Shown here piece by piece: positions 1-11,942 of a DNA stretch of 64,000 bases. The notes beneath the pieces are model-generated. The model had not been told where the DNA came from and did not search any database. It saw only the letters and a program-made list of their open reading frames with translations. Numbering within the stretch: the stretch's first letter is position 1; each line of letters starts with the position of its first letter. This DNA comes from Straminergon stramineum (lineage: Eukaryota > Streptophyta > Bryopsida > Hypnales > Calliergonaceae). The stretch spans positions 10,542,501 to 10,606,500 of the forward strand of contig OY987273.1 of the NCBI GenBank assembly GCA_963920665.1, in the 5' to 3' direction. Both the position numbers and the translations under genes were made by a program.

Positions 1-2410
1 AGTGAGATCGCCTCATCCTTACCCTCGACTTGAGGATAGGACGGTCCACTGACTAAGTGCACCATTTCCTGCATGGCTAGAGCGCTACCTGATGGCATCT
101 GAGGTTGTGGTGTCGGAGCAACAAAGAATGTAATTGGACAGCTCTACAATTGGCTCTTCTAGAACTGCAACGAACTCAAGAGCACTACGAATTGGCTTTG
201 TAGCTCGTCATATTATGCGTCTGATTTCTCTTGGAGTTCAGTAATTTTCTCATTAGTAGCCTTGTTGCCTGCTAGTAGCTTAGCAACCAGCCTTTCTTTT
301 TCCTCCTGCTCCTTCTACTTGGCTATCCTACTCTCCCTAGCTTCCTCGTCTTTCTTCCGCCAGTCCTTCTCAACCTTCACCACCATGCCTAAAGGTGCGA
401 TGACAAGTTTTAGCTCGACTTGCTAGGGAACACCATCTACGTCATCGTCATCGTCTAATGAGTGCGGATGATTGATATCATCATCATCATTGATGATGAT
501 GGGGTTATCTGATGCCATTGAAGGGTGACTTTCTTCAGTTGCATGATTCCCCTTGGATCCGATTACGTCGGTAATCACAACATCCTCATTGTCTCTCCCT
601 CGTTCCTCTCCAACTTGCTCCTCTCGATGTCTCTCAAACTCGGTGTCGGTCTCTACATCCTCATCATCATGTTGACTTTGCAATACGACTAGAACAGTAG
701 GAGCATCCATCCATGTGTGGATTTGGAGTGTGTTAGTCCCAAATTGATCGATTCCTTCAACACCAGGATCAGTACTTACATGTGGCCTGATAGCTTCCCT
801 CTAGCGGTTTCCCATGACATTACTTTCTAGCGGTGACTCCAACGTCATGGGTGGCAATGAAGGTGAGTTGGAATGAACAACCACAAGTCCATGACTTGTG
901 GGACGATCATATAGTAGTGAATAAGGAGAATTCAAAATCATGAAGTCATTTTTATCCATCTTATTCGCTAGGAGAGCGATTTTTGAGTATGGCTTTGCAT
1001 CTTCTCTATCTATAAAGCCATAGAAGTATGCACCGAACATCTATAGATCACACACAAACATTTTAGATTTTGTATTTCTAAATCAATGTTGAATGTATAT
1101 CCAAGGTAGATGATATTATCGACGACCCGAGGATACCAATGGACTGCACATACTTCAAAGATAAGTTGAGAAAACTTAAAGAACTATAATTTTAGATACG
1201 AGAATATGATTTCTAAGAGAGAAGATACACTAACCTTTGCGGCTAGCATGAACTTTGGTCCTATGTAGATGCCAAGAACATTTTCATTTGGTGTTGCGAA
1301 GGCCTGGAGTATGTCTAGATAAAATTCCATCCGTAATTGAGTAGGATCCTCCTTTTGGCTTCCGTATTCTTGGATGGATCGGTATAGTATATACACCCGG
1401 AAGGTGTTTCATATTTTGATTTGAGACACATGCGGGTGGCGATGGCAAAGTCATTATCCTTCTTGAAAAGGAAGAGGAGCAACACGTCCGGAGCTTTTCC
1501 TCTATTCGTCACGTTATTCAACATCTCTGCTCTACTAGGGACGTAAGTGGATATGACCGAGTCATACCCACTAAGCCTCAGAGCTACAAAAGAAGTTACA
1601 ACCTTCACATCCTCCTTCCCATCAAGAATGAAGAGCTAGATATTTGGCTCAATCATTTTCGGTTCTAATTTCTGATCAAGGAAACTCAGAAAGGGGTCGA
1701 TAGCGCTTTCGGTATCAGTTGGATTTGATCATGGCACCACCCTAATATCTAGGACTACCAGATTAACCTCTCGTTGATGATAGGTAGAATTTGTGCTAGT
1801 CACAAGCGCCTTGGCAATGAAGTCAATTCCTCGTACCTACACTCCTCCAGCAAGTTTAGGAAATTGTTTCTTAAGATCCTTTGCTCGCTTCTGCCACGCA
1901 TCGTTCCTGAGCCATTTCTTGAAATACTCAACACTAGGATGCGAAAGAAGGAAATCCCACAACGTGGAAGTAAACTAGTGCCTCGCCTTCCATACTCTCC
2001 AGGTGGTATCAATGATGTTGCCACCATTGTCTATGAACATCAAAGAAGGTTTGAAGTCCATCAAATCTTGGAGAACAACTTTCTTGCGCTTCCTTCGCTC
2101 TACCCAATCACCATGTGCAATGTTGTCGGGAACTAGTATTTTTGTTCTCACAAAAGAGACTTTCAGGTATATTGATTTACACCCCGGAGTTTCACCTAGT
2201 AGGTGTTGAGCAAAAATTCCAAAGTCAATGTCCGTGAACCATCCGCAATGCTTGAAAAACTCTCTTTTCAAGGACATTGCTTTGATCTTAAAACCTTTAA
2301 TTTCCTTAAAAAATTTCAAAGAAATTGGCTCCATCAACTCTCCTTTATCCTAGCAAAATGGAGGAGACCAAATGATATGAAATCTTTCAATAGGCATAAT
2401 TCATTGATAA
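1..2410 (-). pseudogene. Leftward relic of the big NGQH/HAD gene (central and acidic exons)
   Basis: Decayed copy of the middle part of the gene that is nearly intact at 50577-57126. On the minus strand, 2337-1975 encodes the SLKREFFKHCG and DWVERRKRKK blocks of the central domain (compare HEFFKWLGN and EWVERRKRK in the intact copy). The similarity runs on through 1608-1250, ending in LRMEFYLDILQAFATP and LAAKV. An intron follows, then an exon from about 1040 that begins MFGAYFYGF and becomes acidic (Asp/Glu runs at 423-710). The frame breaks several times, and the segment runs off the left edge. Homology is by eye to three other copies in the window. A degenerate palindrome lies in the intron at 1116-1136 and another at 20-38. 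Confidence 0.75.
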
Positions 2411-3863
2411 GCTAATTCTTCAAAATTTACAGTAAAAAATCTTTAAAAATATGGGACCTTCCAAAATTTAGGGGAAATAAAGTCTCTTGAATAACTTGTG
2501 GACAATCTCTGGATGTAGGCCCTCTTCTTTTAAAAATGCTTTGCGGTATTGGCTGCATACATATTTCATATTAAAAACATGAACTACTTAAAACAATAAT
2601 TCTCTAAGGTTTAGGATTAACTTCAATACATTCATAGAAAATACCAGAATTTGGTGCCTAAGGTATGTACTAGGTGTAAATTATTAAAGACAAAAATTAC
2701 CTACAAGTAATTACTCTTATATATATATGTATAGGTATTACAAATAAATAAAATAGAAAAAATAATTTGCTTAGGGACCCTCCGTGGTTTTAGGGTCCCC
2801 ATCCTCATGGCTTTGGGTTGTCTCTCCCGATGAGTTAGGGTTCCTACTTCCCAATTCCTATTGACATTCTACACTGAATTCTTTTGTGTGACTTGCTTTT
2901 GCACGTTTGTTTTTTCTTCGTGTTTCTTCTATGTGGACATTTGCCCCCAAGGTTTAGGACTTCTCTTTTTTTGTGGCGCTTGTCTACTGCATTGTAATTT
3001 GGATAGATCCACCATTGTGTTTCCTTCCTTTCTCTTTGTTTTTCGCAAGTTTTTCAATAGTTTTGAGGGGGTTTTCTGTTTGGGCTTGAGGGTTTACTTA
3101 TCTTTTCTCTTGTGTGGTTGCTTCTTCTTTTGATTTCTTTTCCCTAAGTTTTAGAAGTCCCTTAAGAATCAGGGTTTGCGCCAAATTCCATCAGTGGAGG
3201 TGCGTTGAATCCCGTACCTACAAGTGCGGTTTCTTGGTCTCTAGACATAGCCACTACAACATCATATAGTTTGGTAAGATATTCTTTGCTTGATTTCTTG
3301 TAATGCTATGCTTTCCCACTTGTATGCTTATACTTTAGCTTTGCCTACTTTCAAGTGTTGTGCTTGGAGTTTAGCCTCTGCTTCATGCTTTCCTTGCTTC
3401 AAAGTATTGTGCCTAATTGCATTCTTTCTACCATTCTTGTTTGCTCAAGGGAATGGTTTCCATTTTCAATTCTCTTGAGTTTGATAGTCAATTGATTGTG
3501 CTCAGAAGCAATTGTTCAAGTTTGCCCAAGTTGATTGTAAATGGCATTTAACTTTGGAATGTTACCAATGCAAGTTTAGCATTGGCTTCCATTTTACACA
3601 AGCCTCACACATTTGCATACATGTACTCTAAATTCTACTGTATAAGATGAGCCTTTCCAACTCACAACAATTAATAATTGCTTCTTGGATATTTCGTAGT
3701 TGTTTCTTGCATTTTTGTTTCTTATTCATTGAATCTATAGGCATCATTAAAAATTTCTACTATTGCACATGTCTTGCTAGACAACAAAATTGGTAGTAAG
3801 AGAGCCCAAATGCTTGAGTTAAATATTAGGGGTTTTGTCATATATTCAATAGAGACAAGTGTC
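2411..3863. other. Non-coding, T-rich spacer
   Basis: I see no gene here. The stretch is rich in pyrimidine runs, which open spurious Phe/Leu/Ser/Cys-rich frames (2861-3133, 3290-3478) with no homology to the other copies. A small inverted repeat (GGGACCCT at 2775 against AGGGTCCC near 2802) is visible. By position this may be the upstream region of the leftward relic at 1-2410. Confidence 0.5.
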
Positions 3864-4320
3864 GGGTCAAGGATAATTATCCTTGACCCAATGATAGTTA
3901 TCTACAATTTTTTATATCAATAATATTAATCTTGGAATCAAAGATTAAAAAGTGAACCTTATTAAATAAAAATCAAGAAAACCCACAAACCCACATAGAT
4001 GCAAACAATTGATAGATCTAGATCCTACATGATATCATGTAGTATTATCTTCGACCTAAAAATAACTCATAATAAAAAAAATAATACATCCGAAATTCAT
4101 AAATATATATGAACTTCTACATGATAAAATGTGATAACAATGTTCAAATTAGAAACACTAATAAGCTTTAGTATAAAGTCATGACTAATATCAAAAACAC
4201 TCCATCTATAATAAAAAATCCCAATATATAATAACTTCACAAACTACATAGAAATTTTGGTTTCTATAATATTAAGATTGTAATGGAAGTGCATCCATAC
4301 TATCTTCGACTCGTAGATAA
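3864..4320. promoter_or_regulatory. Cluster of TTATC...GATAA-class palindromes
   Basis: Sites at 3877-3897, 4045-4065 and 4300-4320 match the relic-class 21-bp palindrome (core TCGA-S-TCGA, arms ATCC/GGAT, allowing decay). At 3864-3889 a second half-site lies back to back, giving a 26-bp perfect palindrome centred on GGATAATTATCC. The cluster sits between a leftward and a rightward big-gene relic, the same relative place as palindromes in the intact element. The role as binding sites is inferred. Confidence 0.6.
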
Positions 4321-4389
4321 ACTCCATAGGAATGTAGCTTACTAACTCTCTCTTAATACGAAGGTATACCAAAATGGTTGGCGAGGCGT

Positions 4390-5775
4390 TATGATTACTC
4401 AACAACCTTTCCATCCCTTGAGCCTTTCAATAGGTGGAAAGGACATGAATCCTTCATCATTGAGATGGAAGAGCTCTACGGTAGACTGTGGCAGTTCAAA
4501 TCTATTGTTGAATCTTGGACTATTGCAATAAATTGATTAAAAGACTACATGTTCCTCTGTCATTGTGTGAAAGAATCAACGATGTATGTCAATTGGAATC
4601 TAAATGAGAAGGGATCCCTCATTGAATGTCATCATTAGAACTTCATTGTAATTACTCTCCAAGCACATGACATCAATGGTTAGGAATTATCGCACACTCA
4701 CTCAATTGTCATCTACAAGGATGACAAAATAGGTGTCTTCGACCTACAAACTGTTATTGCAAACTTAGAGATGGCAAATCTAGAGGTGATGGCGTCCAAT
4801 TTCAATTGACAGTTCAGTCCTTGGCAACATAAGGATGTCGAATCGTAGACAAGAAGATTGAACATTATGTTTTGATGTTTGGAGAAGCATGCCATGCAAA
4901 ATGTCCAAAGGCCAATTCGAAGTGGTGAAGGGAGAAGTCAGCCCAGGCAAAACATTCAAAGCAAACTACAAACAACATCAACTAGAAGAGGTAGATCAAC
5001 AAGTAGAGGAAGTAGAAGAGGTGTAGCTCGTACTTAGGTGTCCAAACAAAAAGTAGTTAGCTTAGCAGGCGGAGAAACTAGCGACAAGCATTGTATGACT
5101 ATCAGCCAAATACGGCCAACGATAGCTAGGAGTTCAAGCTTTGCCCTCACCAATGTCAGAGTGGGAAGCCAAAATGATGAAAAGATGATTGTGAATTATG
5201 AACTCACTACTGCCTATCAAAAAGAATTTTGGGAAAAATACAAGGACTACTTTATTTTTGATCCCCACACATACAACATCTCCATCACTCAATGCTTTCT
5301 AGCAAGAGAGAAGTACATCATTAGAAAGCTAGAGTCTAAAATTGTGAAGGATGTTAAAAATGAGCTAATTCATCTTGGGGATGCCAATTTGAGGCAAAGG
5401 ATTTGTTTGACATCCATGGATGCTAATAGGAAGCTACTAAAAGAGCTCCTAAGGGCTAGGATGCTATCAAAGCTAGAATTTTTCTCATTATTAATGGCCA
5501 ACACAAGATCATAGCTGCCAAATAGCTCCAAGTCGGTGGTGTTTGTGAGAGTTGTAGGGCCGAGCTTCAGACTTGGAAAGCTACAATTGTTTGGAGTTTG
5601 GACCCAACAAATTTGACTAGGATCTTAAAACGGTATAATACAACCAATCATCTCTAGCACAGTCAACCAACATGGGGGAACCAAATATCCACCTATAGGT
5701 GTATCTGGATATTTGCAAGACGACCTACTGCTACCTCTATCGAAGCACCAATCTACGGGAACTAGGTTGCCATGA
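4390..5775 (+). pseudogene. Rightward big-gene relic, exon-2-like part (N-terminal and INGQH region)
   Basis: The stretch carries the same blocks as the intact exon at 51499-52922 and the relic at 61130-62508: EELYGRLWQFKS near 4470, LKDYMFLCH near 4540, then a disordered Arg/Ser/Gly-rich stretch near 4960-5020. From 5209 on comes the domain that leads into FLIINGQHKI near 5480 and IVWSLDPTNL near 5600. The longest open piece is 5038-5514. A TAG at 5512-5514 follows INGQHKIIAAK, just past the signature motif. Multiple stops and shifts make it a pseudogene. It is the first exon of a chain continuing at 6058, 7578 and 10436. Confidence 0.65.
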
Positions 5776-5811
5776 ATCAACAAGCATACACGGTAATACT
5801 ATCAACTAACC

Positions 5812-5949
5812 TTATCCTCAACTGGAGGATAAGCTAGTCTTCCCTTATTCAGGTATTACTTATAAGAGTACATTAGCCTCATGGAATTTGAATATCATAT
5901 GTATCCACACTTAGTTAAAGTATTTTCATTATCTTCAACTCGAGGATAA
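5812..5949. promoter_or_regulatory. Two relic-class palindromes in an intron
   Basis: TTATCCTCAACTGGAGGATA(A) at 5812-5832 and TTATCTTCAACTCGAGGATA(A) at 5929-5949 are near-perfect 21-bp palindromes. They lie between the exon-2-like and exon-3-like parts of the relic, where the intact gene also has a palindrome (52968-52982). Confidence 0.7.
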
Positions 5950-6057
5950 TATCCTCCAATATGACTCCGCTACATTCAGTAATGATTCATAGTCATTTCT
6001 TATTGCTTCAGTCTCGCAAAGATTTGTTGATATTGTGTTGATCCAATTTTAGAGCAT

Positions 6058-7356
6058 TAACTTGGGCAAAAACGGGGCTAATGTGAAGAATGCGTCTGAT
6101 GTCAAGAACAAGATTGGATTAATCACTTTGGCAAATGACACATACAAGTTGTGGGAGGAGTTCCTAGCAAGGCACATGGAGGGATCATTGATTGATCCAT
6201 GCACGCAAAAGCCGTATAGAGCTTCAAAGACATTCAATCCGAAGTCGTTTTCGTTGAAGAGGGAATTCTTCAAGTATATGGGGCATTTTATAAACAAGGA
6301 TTTGAAAGAATACACCCTTCATCTCCTTGGTAGGATAGTTAGGGGCACTCGGAACTACCCAAAAGTCTCGTTTTACAAGACAAGGTTCCTGTGCAAAGAC
6401 AATTAGTCCGTAAGATCGCAACAGACTGGGTGGAGAGAAGGAAGCATAAGGTCATTATTGAGGAATTCATGGCCATCGATGCATCCTTGAAATTTAAAGA
6501 CGGATACAAGGATGTGGATGACACGGAGTGGAGGAATTGGAAATGCTTGCATCTGTTGATGTTAACGTCCTGGGATCTTCTTTTGATCACAACTCCAAAC
6601 AACTTCTTCACAAAGTACCTTACAAATGAAGCGAAGAAGAAGAGAGCGATAGACTAGCAAGACAAACAATTCCCAACTATCTATCCCATGTTCAAGACAT
6701 TCTTGAAGATGAAGGGATGAGTCTACAGGCTAGTGGGGGATGTATTCATTTGGGATCACGAATGTTATCCACAAGCATTTTGTACAAGCCACCATTGGCA
6801 GTACTAGACAAGGAAGCTTCCCCTTAGAGTTATTGATTTCCGTCAGATTTCAAGATTGAAATCCGGATCTGGTGAAGCTCTACCAATTTATCTGCTTCTC
6901 AAATTTCTTTTGGATCATATGAGGCCTACTTTGTCATCTCCAAACTCTTGGTTGTGGATTGTTGGCAGTTTACTCAATGCTCAGGTGACCACTTCATTTG
7001 CATCAAAGCATATGAAGCAATTCGTTTTGAAGAAGTCGATCTACATTCCCTCTAAAGTAGAGCACTTGGATGGTGTTACAAATTGGGCAACTACAGCCTG
7101 AGTGACACTCTTGTTTCTCTTGAAGAAAGAAGAGAATGGGGAGCTCTAAGGTCAGAACACCATGAAGGACGAGTATTCTACTTCAAAGAATGCCTACTAC
7201 ATAGAGTTTTGTAAGAACAACAAGGCCAATTATAGAGTCTATTAGAGCAAGCTCAGGATGGAATTCTATATTGTCATACTACAGAGCTTCATTGTTCAGG
7301 GGGAGAATGTAATTGCCATTTATAGGGGATTGAAGTTTATGATTGCTGCAAAGGTG
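6058..7356 (+). pseudogene. Rightward big-gene relic, exon-3-like part (central basic domain)
   Basis: Matches the intact exon 53027-54379. The order of motifs is the same: LWEEFLARHMEGSLIDPCT (6149-6205), SLKREFFKYMGHF (6250-6290), PKVSFYKTRF, DWVERRKHK (6425-6451), then RMEFYIVILQ and the end MIAAKV at 7356. The last exon bases AAG are followed by GTGTGA, equivalent to the intact donor ATG|GTATGT. There are at least six in-frame stops and some shifts, many of them TAG. Function is unknown. The conserved basic WVERRKRK stretch could contact nucleic acid. Confidence 0.75.
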
Positions 7357-7378
7357 TGACACCTATTCCTGCTCTCTT

Positions 7379-7399
7379 TCATCTTCAAGTTGAGGATAA
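7379..7399. promoter_or_regulatory. Relic-class palindrome in the next intron
   Basis: TCATCTTCAAGTTGAGGATA(A) is a decayed 21-bp palindrome located about 20 bp after the splice donor. The intact gene has a palindrome about 13 bp after its equivalent donor (54392-54406). Confidence 0.6.
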
Positions 7400-7577
7400 A
7401 CCTACTCTGTGCTTTGAATTGGCGATGGTATCTAGTTAAAGAGTTTGTGTTGTAAATGTGAATTTACTGGGATTTTCAGGCTTTAATTTATCATTGTCTC
7501 GAGCATAACTTCATTCCAACATTTTAGCACTTCAAATTATGTGGAAATTTTGTTTACAAGTGCTCTTGGACCTTCAG

Positions 7578-8883
7578 ATGTATGGCCTCTACTACTATGG
7601 TATAACCAAGAGGCATTCATTTGAGAAGTTCCGTGAAATGGCAAGGCATGGCAATAGAATGGACTTGAATGATTTTTTATACAACAATTCACCATACCTT
7701 GCTAATTATAATCGTCCGTGTCTCCTTGGAACTCCAGAATTGAACTCTGAGTCCATACCATCAGAAGAGGGCAATGAGGATACAATAGTGGATGAGAGGA
7801 ATCTCATGGATGGCAAGGAAGATTCAAATCTTGGCATCGATGAATTTGGGACGAACACCAATATTGTCCGTAGTGGGGATTTTGAGGTATCTATGGATGA
7901 CTTCCAAGTTTTGAATGGGGCACTACCATCAACTTCCACAAGAGTTTGAGATTTTTATGCAGAAGCCAAGCAAAAGCAGAAAGGAAAGTAGACCTTGAAG
8001 AGGCCCATCCATATCGATGTATCTTTTAGTGACATGTTGGATGGCTACTCGGATGTGGATGAATTCAACTTTGGCTGGCCCAAATCTGAGTTAGGAGGCC
8101 CTTTTGGAGGAAATAATGTGGTGGATCCTCAAACTAGACTAATGTTAGACTCCAGAGTTCCTCCAATTGCAAGCCAAGTACCACTCCGTCTTGTAAAGAT
8201 GGAGCTCATGGACTTTTGGATAGAAAGAGTGATGAAGAAGGCCAAGAAAAGAGAAGAGAACATGATCAAAAAAGAAAGGGTGAAGAGAATAGAGGAAGAA
8301 CATCATTTGCTCAGGATAGCGTTGGACTCTCATCCAATTTCTTTGACTTCACATCAAGAAGTGAGTGATGTCTCGGGGCTGCAAGCCTATTTTGGTATTA
8401 TGGAACATTGTTATGTTGTCGTAAACACTGAGAGCTATCTTCGAGATGAAGAAAACATTATCCCCTTCTTGCTTCTTTGGAGAATACTACTCCTCCTCCT
8501 CCTGACAACAATCCTTTGTTGTCCAATGCTAATGATGGGAATTTGCTAAATACATCCAAAGAGATGCTGTGCACTTTGAATGCCCCAAAGAGCATGTAAC
8601 TTAGTCATGGCAATCCTTGAGGTGAGGATAATTCAGAGAAGCCCTTGGCTTTGGAGGAATAGTTTGAGGTTGTCCTCGAAATACAAGAGGGAACAATTCA
8701 GGAGGATGTAGTTCTTCTTGCAAGTGCCACACCGATCAAAGATTTTTTGGTCGAGTCCCAAAATCCTGACGATGAAGAAGAAGAAGCCGTTGACTACAAG
8801 GGTGTTTTAGAAGACGACTCTGCGAACATAATATTCGATGAGGTATTCTCTCCGCAATGTTCTGATCCATATGATTATTCTTG
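7578..8883 (+). pseudogene. Rightward big-gene relic, exon-4-like part (acidic, coiled-coil)
   Basis: Begins right after a CAG acceptor with MYGLYYYGITKRHSF, the same exon start as MSGLNVYAVGVSDESA in the intact copy (54617). The NRMDLNDFLYNNSPYL block (7657-7704) is shared with relics at 59666 and 1040. Later parts are acidic, then strongly charged and helical near 8200-8330 (KKAKKREENMIKKERVKRIE), consistent with a coiled coil. Several stops break the frame. It ends near 8883, after which a TIR element intervenes. Confidence 0.7.
8611..8631. promoter_or_regulatory. Decayed relic-class palindrome
   Basis: CAATCCTTGAGGTGAGGATA(A) keeps the GGATAA arm and the spacing of the 21-bp site but has lost part of the core. 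Confidence 0.45.
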
Positions 8884-8990
8884 AGTCATTCCTTTTCCAT
8901 GTGATTGATATTTGTTTTTGATTCTATCATGTTACCCTTGCTTAGTGAAAGAGTCTTATGTCGATTCATTCTGATTGACAAGAGGGAGTG

Positions 8991-10425
8991 GACAATCTAA
9001 AATGCCCCTATCTCTTTGGGGTGCTTGAAGTGCCTTATTGAGCAAGGGGGACCTCGGTGGTGACTTCCCAAGCCTTGCATAGGCTAAAAAAGGAGAAATG
9101 TATTGCGGCCTTAGTAACACCTTACAACTCCAATCAAACTTCAAGACCCCTTCATAGTTTTTAGGTCTCACCACGCTCCAATATCGGTATCACTTAGGCC
9201 CAAATAACTAACACTGCACATGCCATGCACTCACAACATTAGTTCCCATTTCCAACTCACATTACTAAGTCCCAATGCTTGGAACTTCTAGTATGCATTC
9301 CATTTGTGGCACTTGGCATGTCAATTGGTGACATGGGGCGGAACTTCCATCTTACTGTGCTAGGACTCATGGTGGCACTACTCACTACAATCCTAACCGC
9401 CCTTGGTTGTCATCCCACTTCATATTAGGCCCGTTGTGTATTTGCTATTCTCACACCAACACTAATCGGGACTCACAATTTAGGACACATTGCCAAAGGC
9501 CTAGCAAGGAGTGGGACTCCAACCTACCAGTGCCCCGGGACACACATACAAGTATCCCAAGGAGCTGTGAAGCTGGTGGTGAAGTTACATCACCACCTAT
9601 GAGTCACCAGGATTCACAAAGGCTTCAAGAGGGAGGGAGGAGGGGGACCAACCCCTCTTATAGTACTCTCTATAGTATTCGGTAGCTCCCCCCCCCCTTG
9701 TGGATCAAAGGAACTTTCCAAACCCCCTTGGATTTTGGAAAACCACCCGTTTCCACCCGAAATCTCCAAGTTCCCACTCCGTTTCGACTCTCGAACTTCC
9801 AAATGACATAACTTTGTTGTCAAGGCTCCAAATCCCACATGAAAGCCCATTTTGGATATCTACACGACAAATAAATGCCAATGGACTACTCACTTGTCCC
9901 ATTTGGACAAGTTCCTCCAAAGTTATTGCCCTCCAAAGATTCGGGTCCACTAGGAGTGGCATCACGCCTTTACCACGACCCTTCTCTTGGCCATAACTTT
10001 TGGCTCATGGCTTAGAACCTCGTAATTCTTGGGATTATAGGTTACTTGTCTTTGTAGATTTCCAATGATATGCTACATGCCATGCTTTGTTGAGTGATTC
10101 TTTAGGAACCCCTCACACCCAACCTTTGAGTATCTTGGCGCCACCGAGACACCCCCAACTTCGAATGGCCATAACTTCTAGCCTATTAGTCCAAATCACG
10201 TGTTCTTTAGACAGTTAGAAGCGTATTCTCAAGAGCTTTCCAAGAACGTATGACATGCTACAATGCCTTTCTTATACAAGGCGCTATTGTGCCCTATTTT
10301 CTCAAGAGTCTCTCATTTCTCCCTTCTTAACCTATTGCAAGGCTTAGGAAGTCAACCCCAAGGTCCACCCCTTGCTTACTAAGGCACTTCAAGCACCCCA
10401 AGGAGATAGGGGCATGAGGTGTCAT
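8991..10425. mobile_element. About 1.4-kb non-autonomous element with ~50-bp inverted repeats
   Basis: Left end ATGCCCCTATCTCTTTGGGG at 9002 onward is repeated inverted at the right (the complement of 10363-10415 reads ATGCCCCTATCTCCTTGGGG, followed by TGCTTGAAGTGCCTTA). About 50 bp match with few differences. The interior is non-coding and holds several degenerate copies of a CCATAACTT motif (near 9801, 9985, 10170). The true ends and target duplication could not be fixed. It lies between the exon-4-like and HAD-like parts of the rightward relic, so it interrupts that gene. It could also be two inverted LTR fragments. Confidence 0.55.
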
Positions 10426-10435
10426 AGTTCGAAGC

Positions 10436-10863
10436 TCCATGCTTAAGACAACGGTAGAGTTAGTCACAAGATTTTTGTTTTAGAATTGTAGACCACCCTT
10501 TGACATCTTAGGACATGACAAGTGCAAGAAGGTGGAAATGTCTCTAGGAAACTTCCTTGTTCAGGATGGGAACCTCTTCAAGCCTTTGCTTCTCAAAGTG
10601 CTTGCAGACCACTTCTTTCTAAATCCCGATGATTGCACGTCTTTTAGCAAAGACAACACTCTTCTCATTGACAACTCCCTACACAAAAGTGTGCTCAATG
10701 AGAACGAGAATGTGATATTGTTAAACAATTGGAATCGTTTCAAGCGTGGGGACAAAGTCCTCATGGAAACCCTCGCCCCTTGGCTAAAGCGACTTCACAA
10801 GGATTGTAAACTAGGCAGCTTGCGAGAGTATGTCAATCTCAACCGCATCGGAGAACCCCTATA
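10436..10863 (+). pseudogene. Rightward big-gene relic, C-terminal half of the HAD domain
   Basis: From about 10510 to the stop at 10863 the frame matches the HAD phosphatase C-terminal half of the intact gene. Examples are DNTLLIDNSLHKSVLNENEN (10651-10710) against NTIAVDDSPVKHVMNNAEN, then VILLNNWNRF and LAPWLKRLHKDCK. The motif III acidic pair is changed to IDNS here. The N-terminal half with motif I is absent, probably lost with the TIR-element insertion. It is open over 110 codons with no stop. Confidence 0.75.
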
Positions 10864-11171
10864 GTAGAATCTTCATATAGAGCAGATGAACTCTTGGACG
10901 GCATGAGAAAGAGTGCTAGGAACTTTAGATCATGTTTCGTGCTACTGGGGTTGAATTTAGTGATAGAAATTGACAAGTGTACAAAGAAATAGACTTTGCT
11001 GTATCATGGTCAATCTTGGGACTCATTGTGCATTGTGTGAATGCGGAATCTTCTGTACATTTCATTCATTTGTATTATAAAAATTTTGAATTTTCATATG
11101 AACTTCTAGCTTGTTCTTCTTCTAATGAAATGTCTTGACACACTTGCATCATCCCTTCTTCAGCTGTCTAG

Positions 11172-11192
11172 TTATCCTTGGGTTGATGATAA
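11172..11192. promoter_or_regulatory. Decayed relic-class palindrome
   Basis: TTATCCTTGGGTTGATGATA(A) keeps both TTATC and GATAA ends. It lies between the HAD-like and the small downstream frames, where the intact element has a weak site at 57328-57342. Confidence 0.5.
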
Positions 11193-11243
11193 CATGTAGG
11201 GCTACTTTGTATTTTTTGGATGCTTTAGGTTGGAGGATTAGTT

Positions 11244-11942
11244 ATGCACTTGCTCCAACAGAAGAAGCCACTGACAAGGAGCATATTGTCTGGATCAAAG
11301 GCTTCCTTGTCGAGGAGGTTGGACTCAAGTGCAAGTAGTTGCTTACCGTCTCCTAATTCCAGGCCTTATTTGCTCTACTCTCCTACGGACGCAGCTTTAA
11401 CAGCCCTCGACTTTTCCAAGGAAAATGTGGAAGAAGGTGTTGTGGACAGCTTGCCCAGTTGGGGCCCCATCAGGAACCCAATTTGCTTGCCATCCCCTTT
11501 GAAGAGGACATCTTCAACACCAGGTCGACCTCGTTCACAGTCACCTACTACACATACTCAAATCACCTCACACAAGAAACTCTATACAAATGTTGAAGGT
11601 GTTGTTGAGGATCTTCGTGTTGGCAATGAAGTTGTGACACTAGCTATATGTGGGCAACATTTTGTTCACAATAGCGATACAAAAGCGGATTCCGAGGGTG
11701 GGGTCTATAAAAAGAAGATTTCAATGGGTGGATGTATTGCCCGTCACAGCCCATGCCTTAGAGACACAACCGGTTCGCTCCCTTCCAAATCCATGAAAGG
11801 TGTATCTTCACCTTCCTTTGTACCTATTCACCATTGTACAGTTCATGGCAACTATTGGCGATCGAACAACTTACGATCAAGAGAAACAATTGATTCATAT
11901 ATATGCAATGTCAATAGATTGCTATTTAGCTTACCTCCTTGA
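11244..11942 (+). pseudogene. Relic of the small downstream frame (gene 3), long open copy
   Basis: An open frame of 232 codons. It matches the intact frame at 57460-58095 through ENVEEGVVDSLPSWGP (compare GPIEDGVVDSPPNGAP), the following SPLK motif, and HKKLYTNVEGV (compare RKLYEDVGI). The protein is Ser/Pro/Arg-rich and mostly disordered in appearance. No known family is recognised. The upstream boundary is unclear, because in the intact copy the frame seems to open at a splice acceptor. It is retained here without stops, longer than the intact copy allows, so the C-terminal part may be an accidental extension. Confidence 0.5.

Noticed and set aside
423..710. A separate acidic protein gene
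   Set aside because: It is the acidic exon of the leftward big-gene relic, in the same frame order as in other copies.
2861..3133. Phe/Cys-rich frame resembling a membrane peptide (also 62825-63136)
   Set aside because: Pyrimidine-rich non-coding DNA gives such frames by composition; no homology between the two beyond T-richness.
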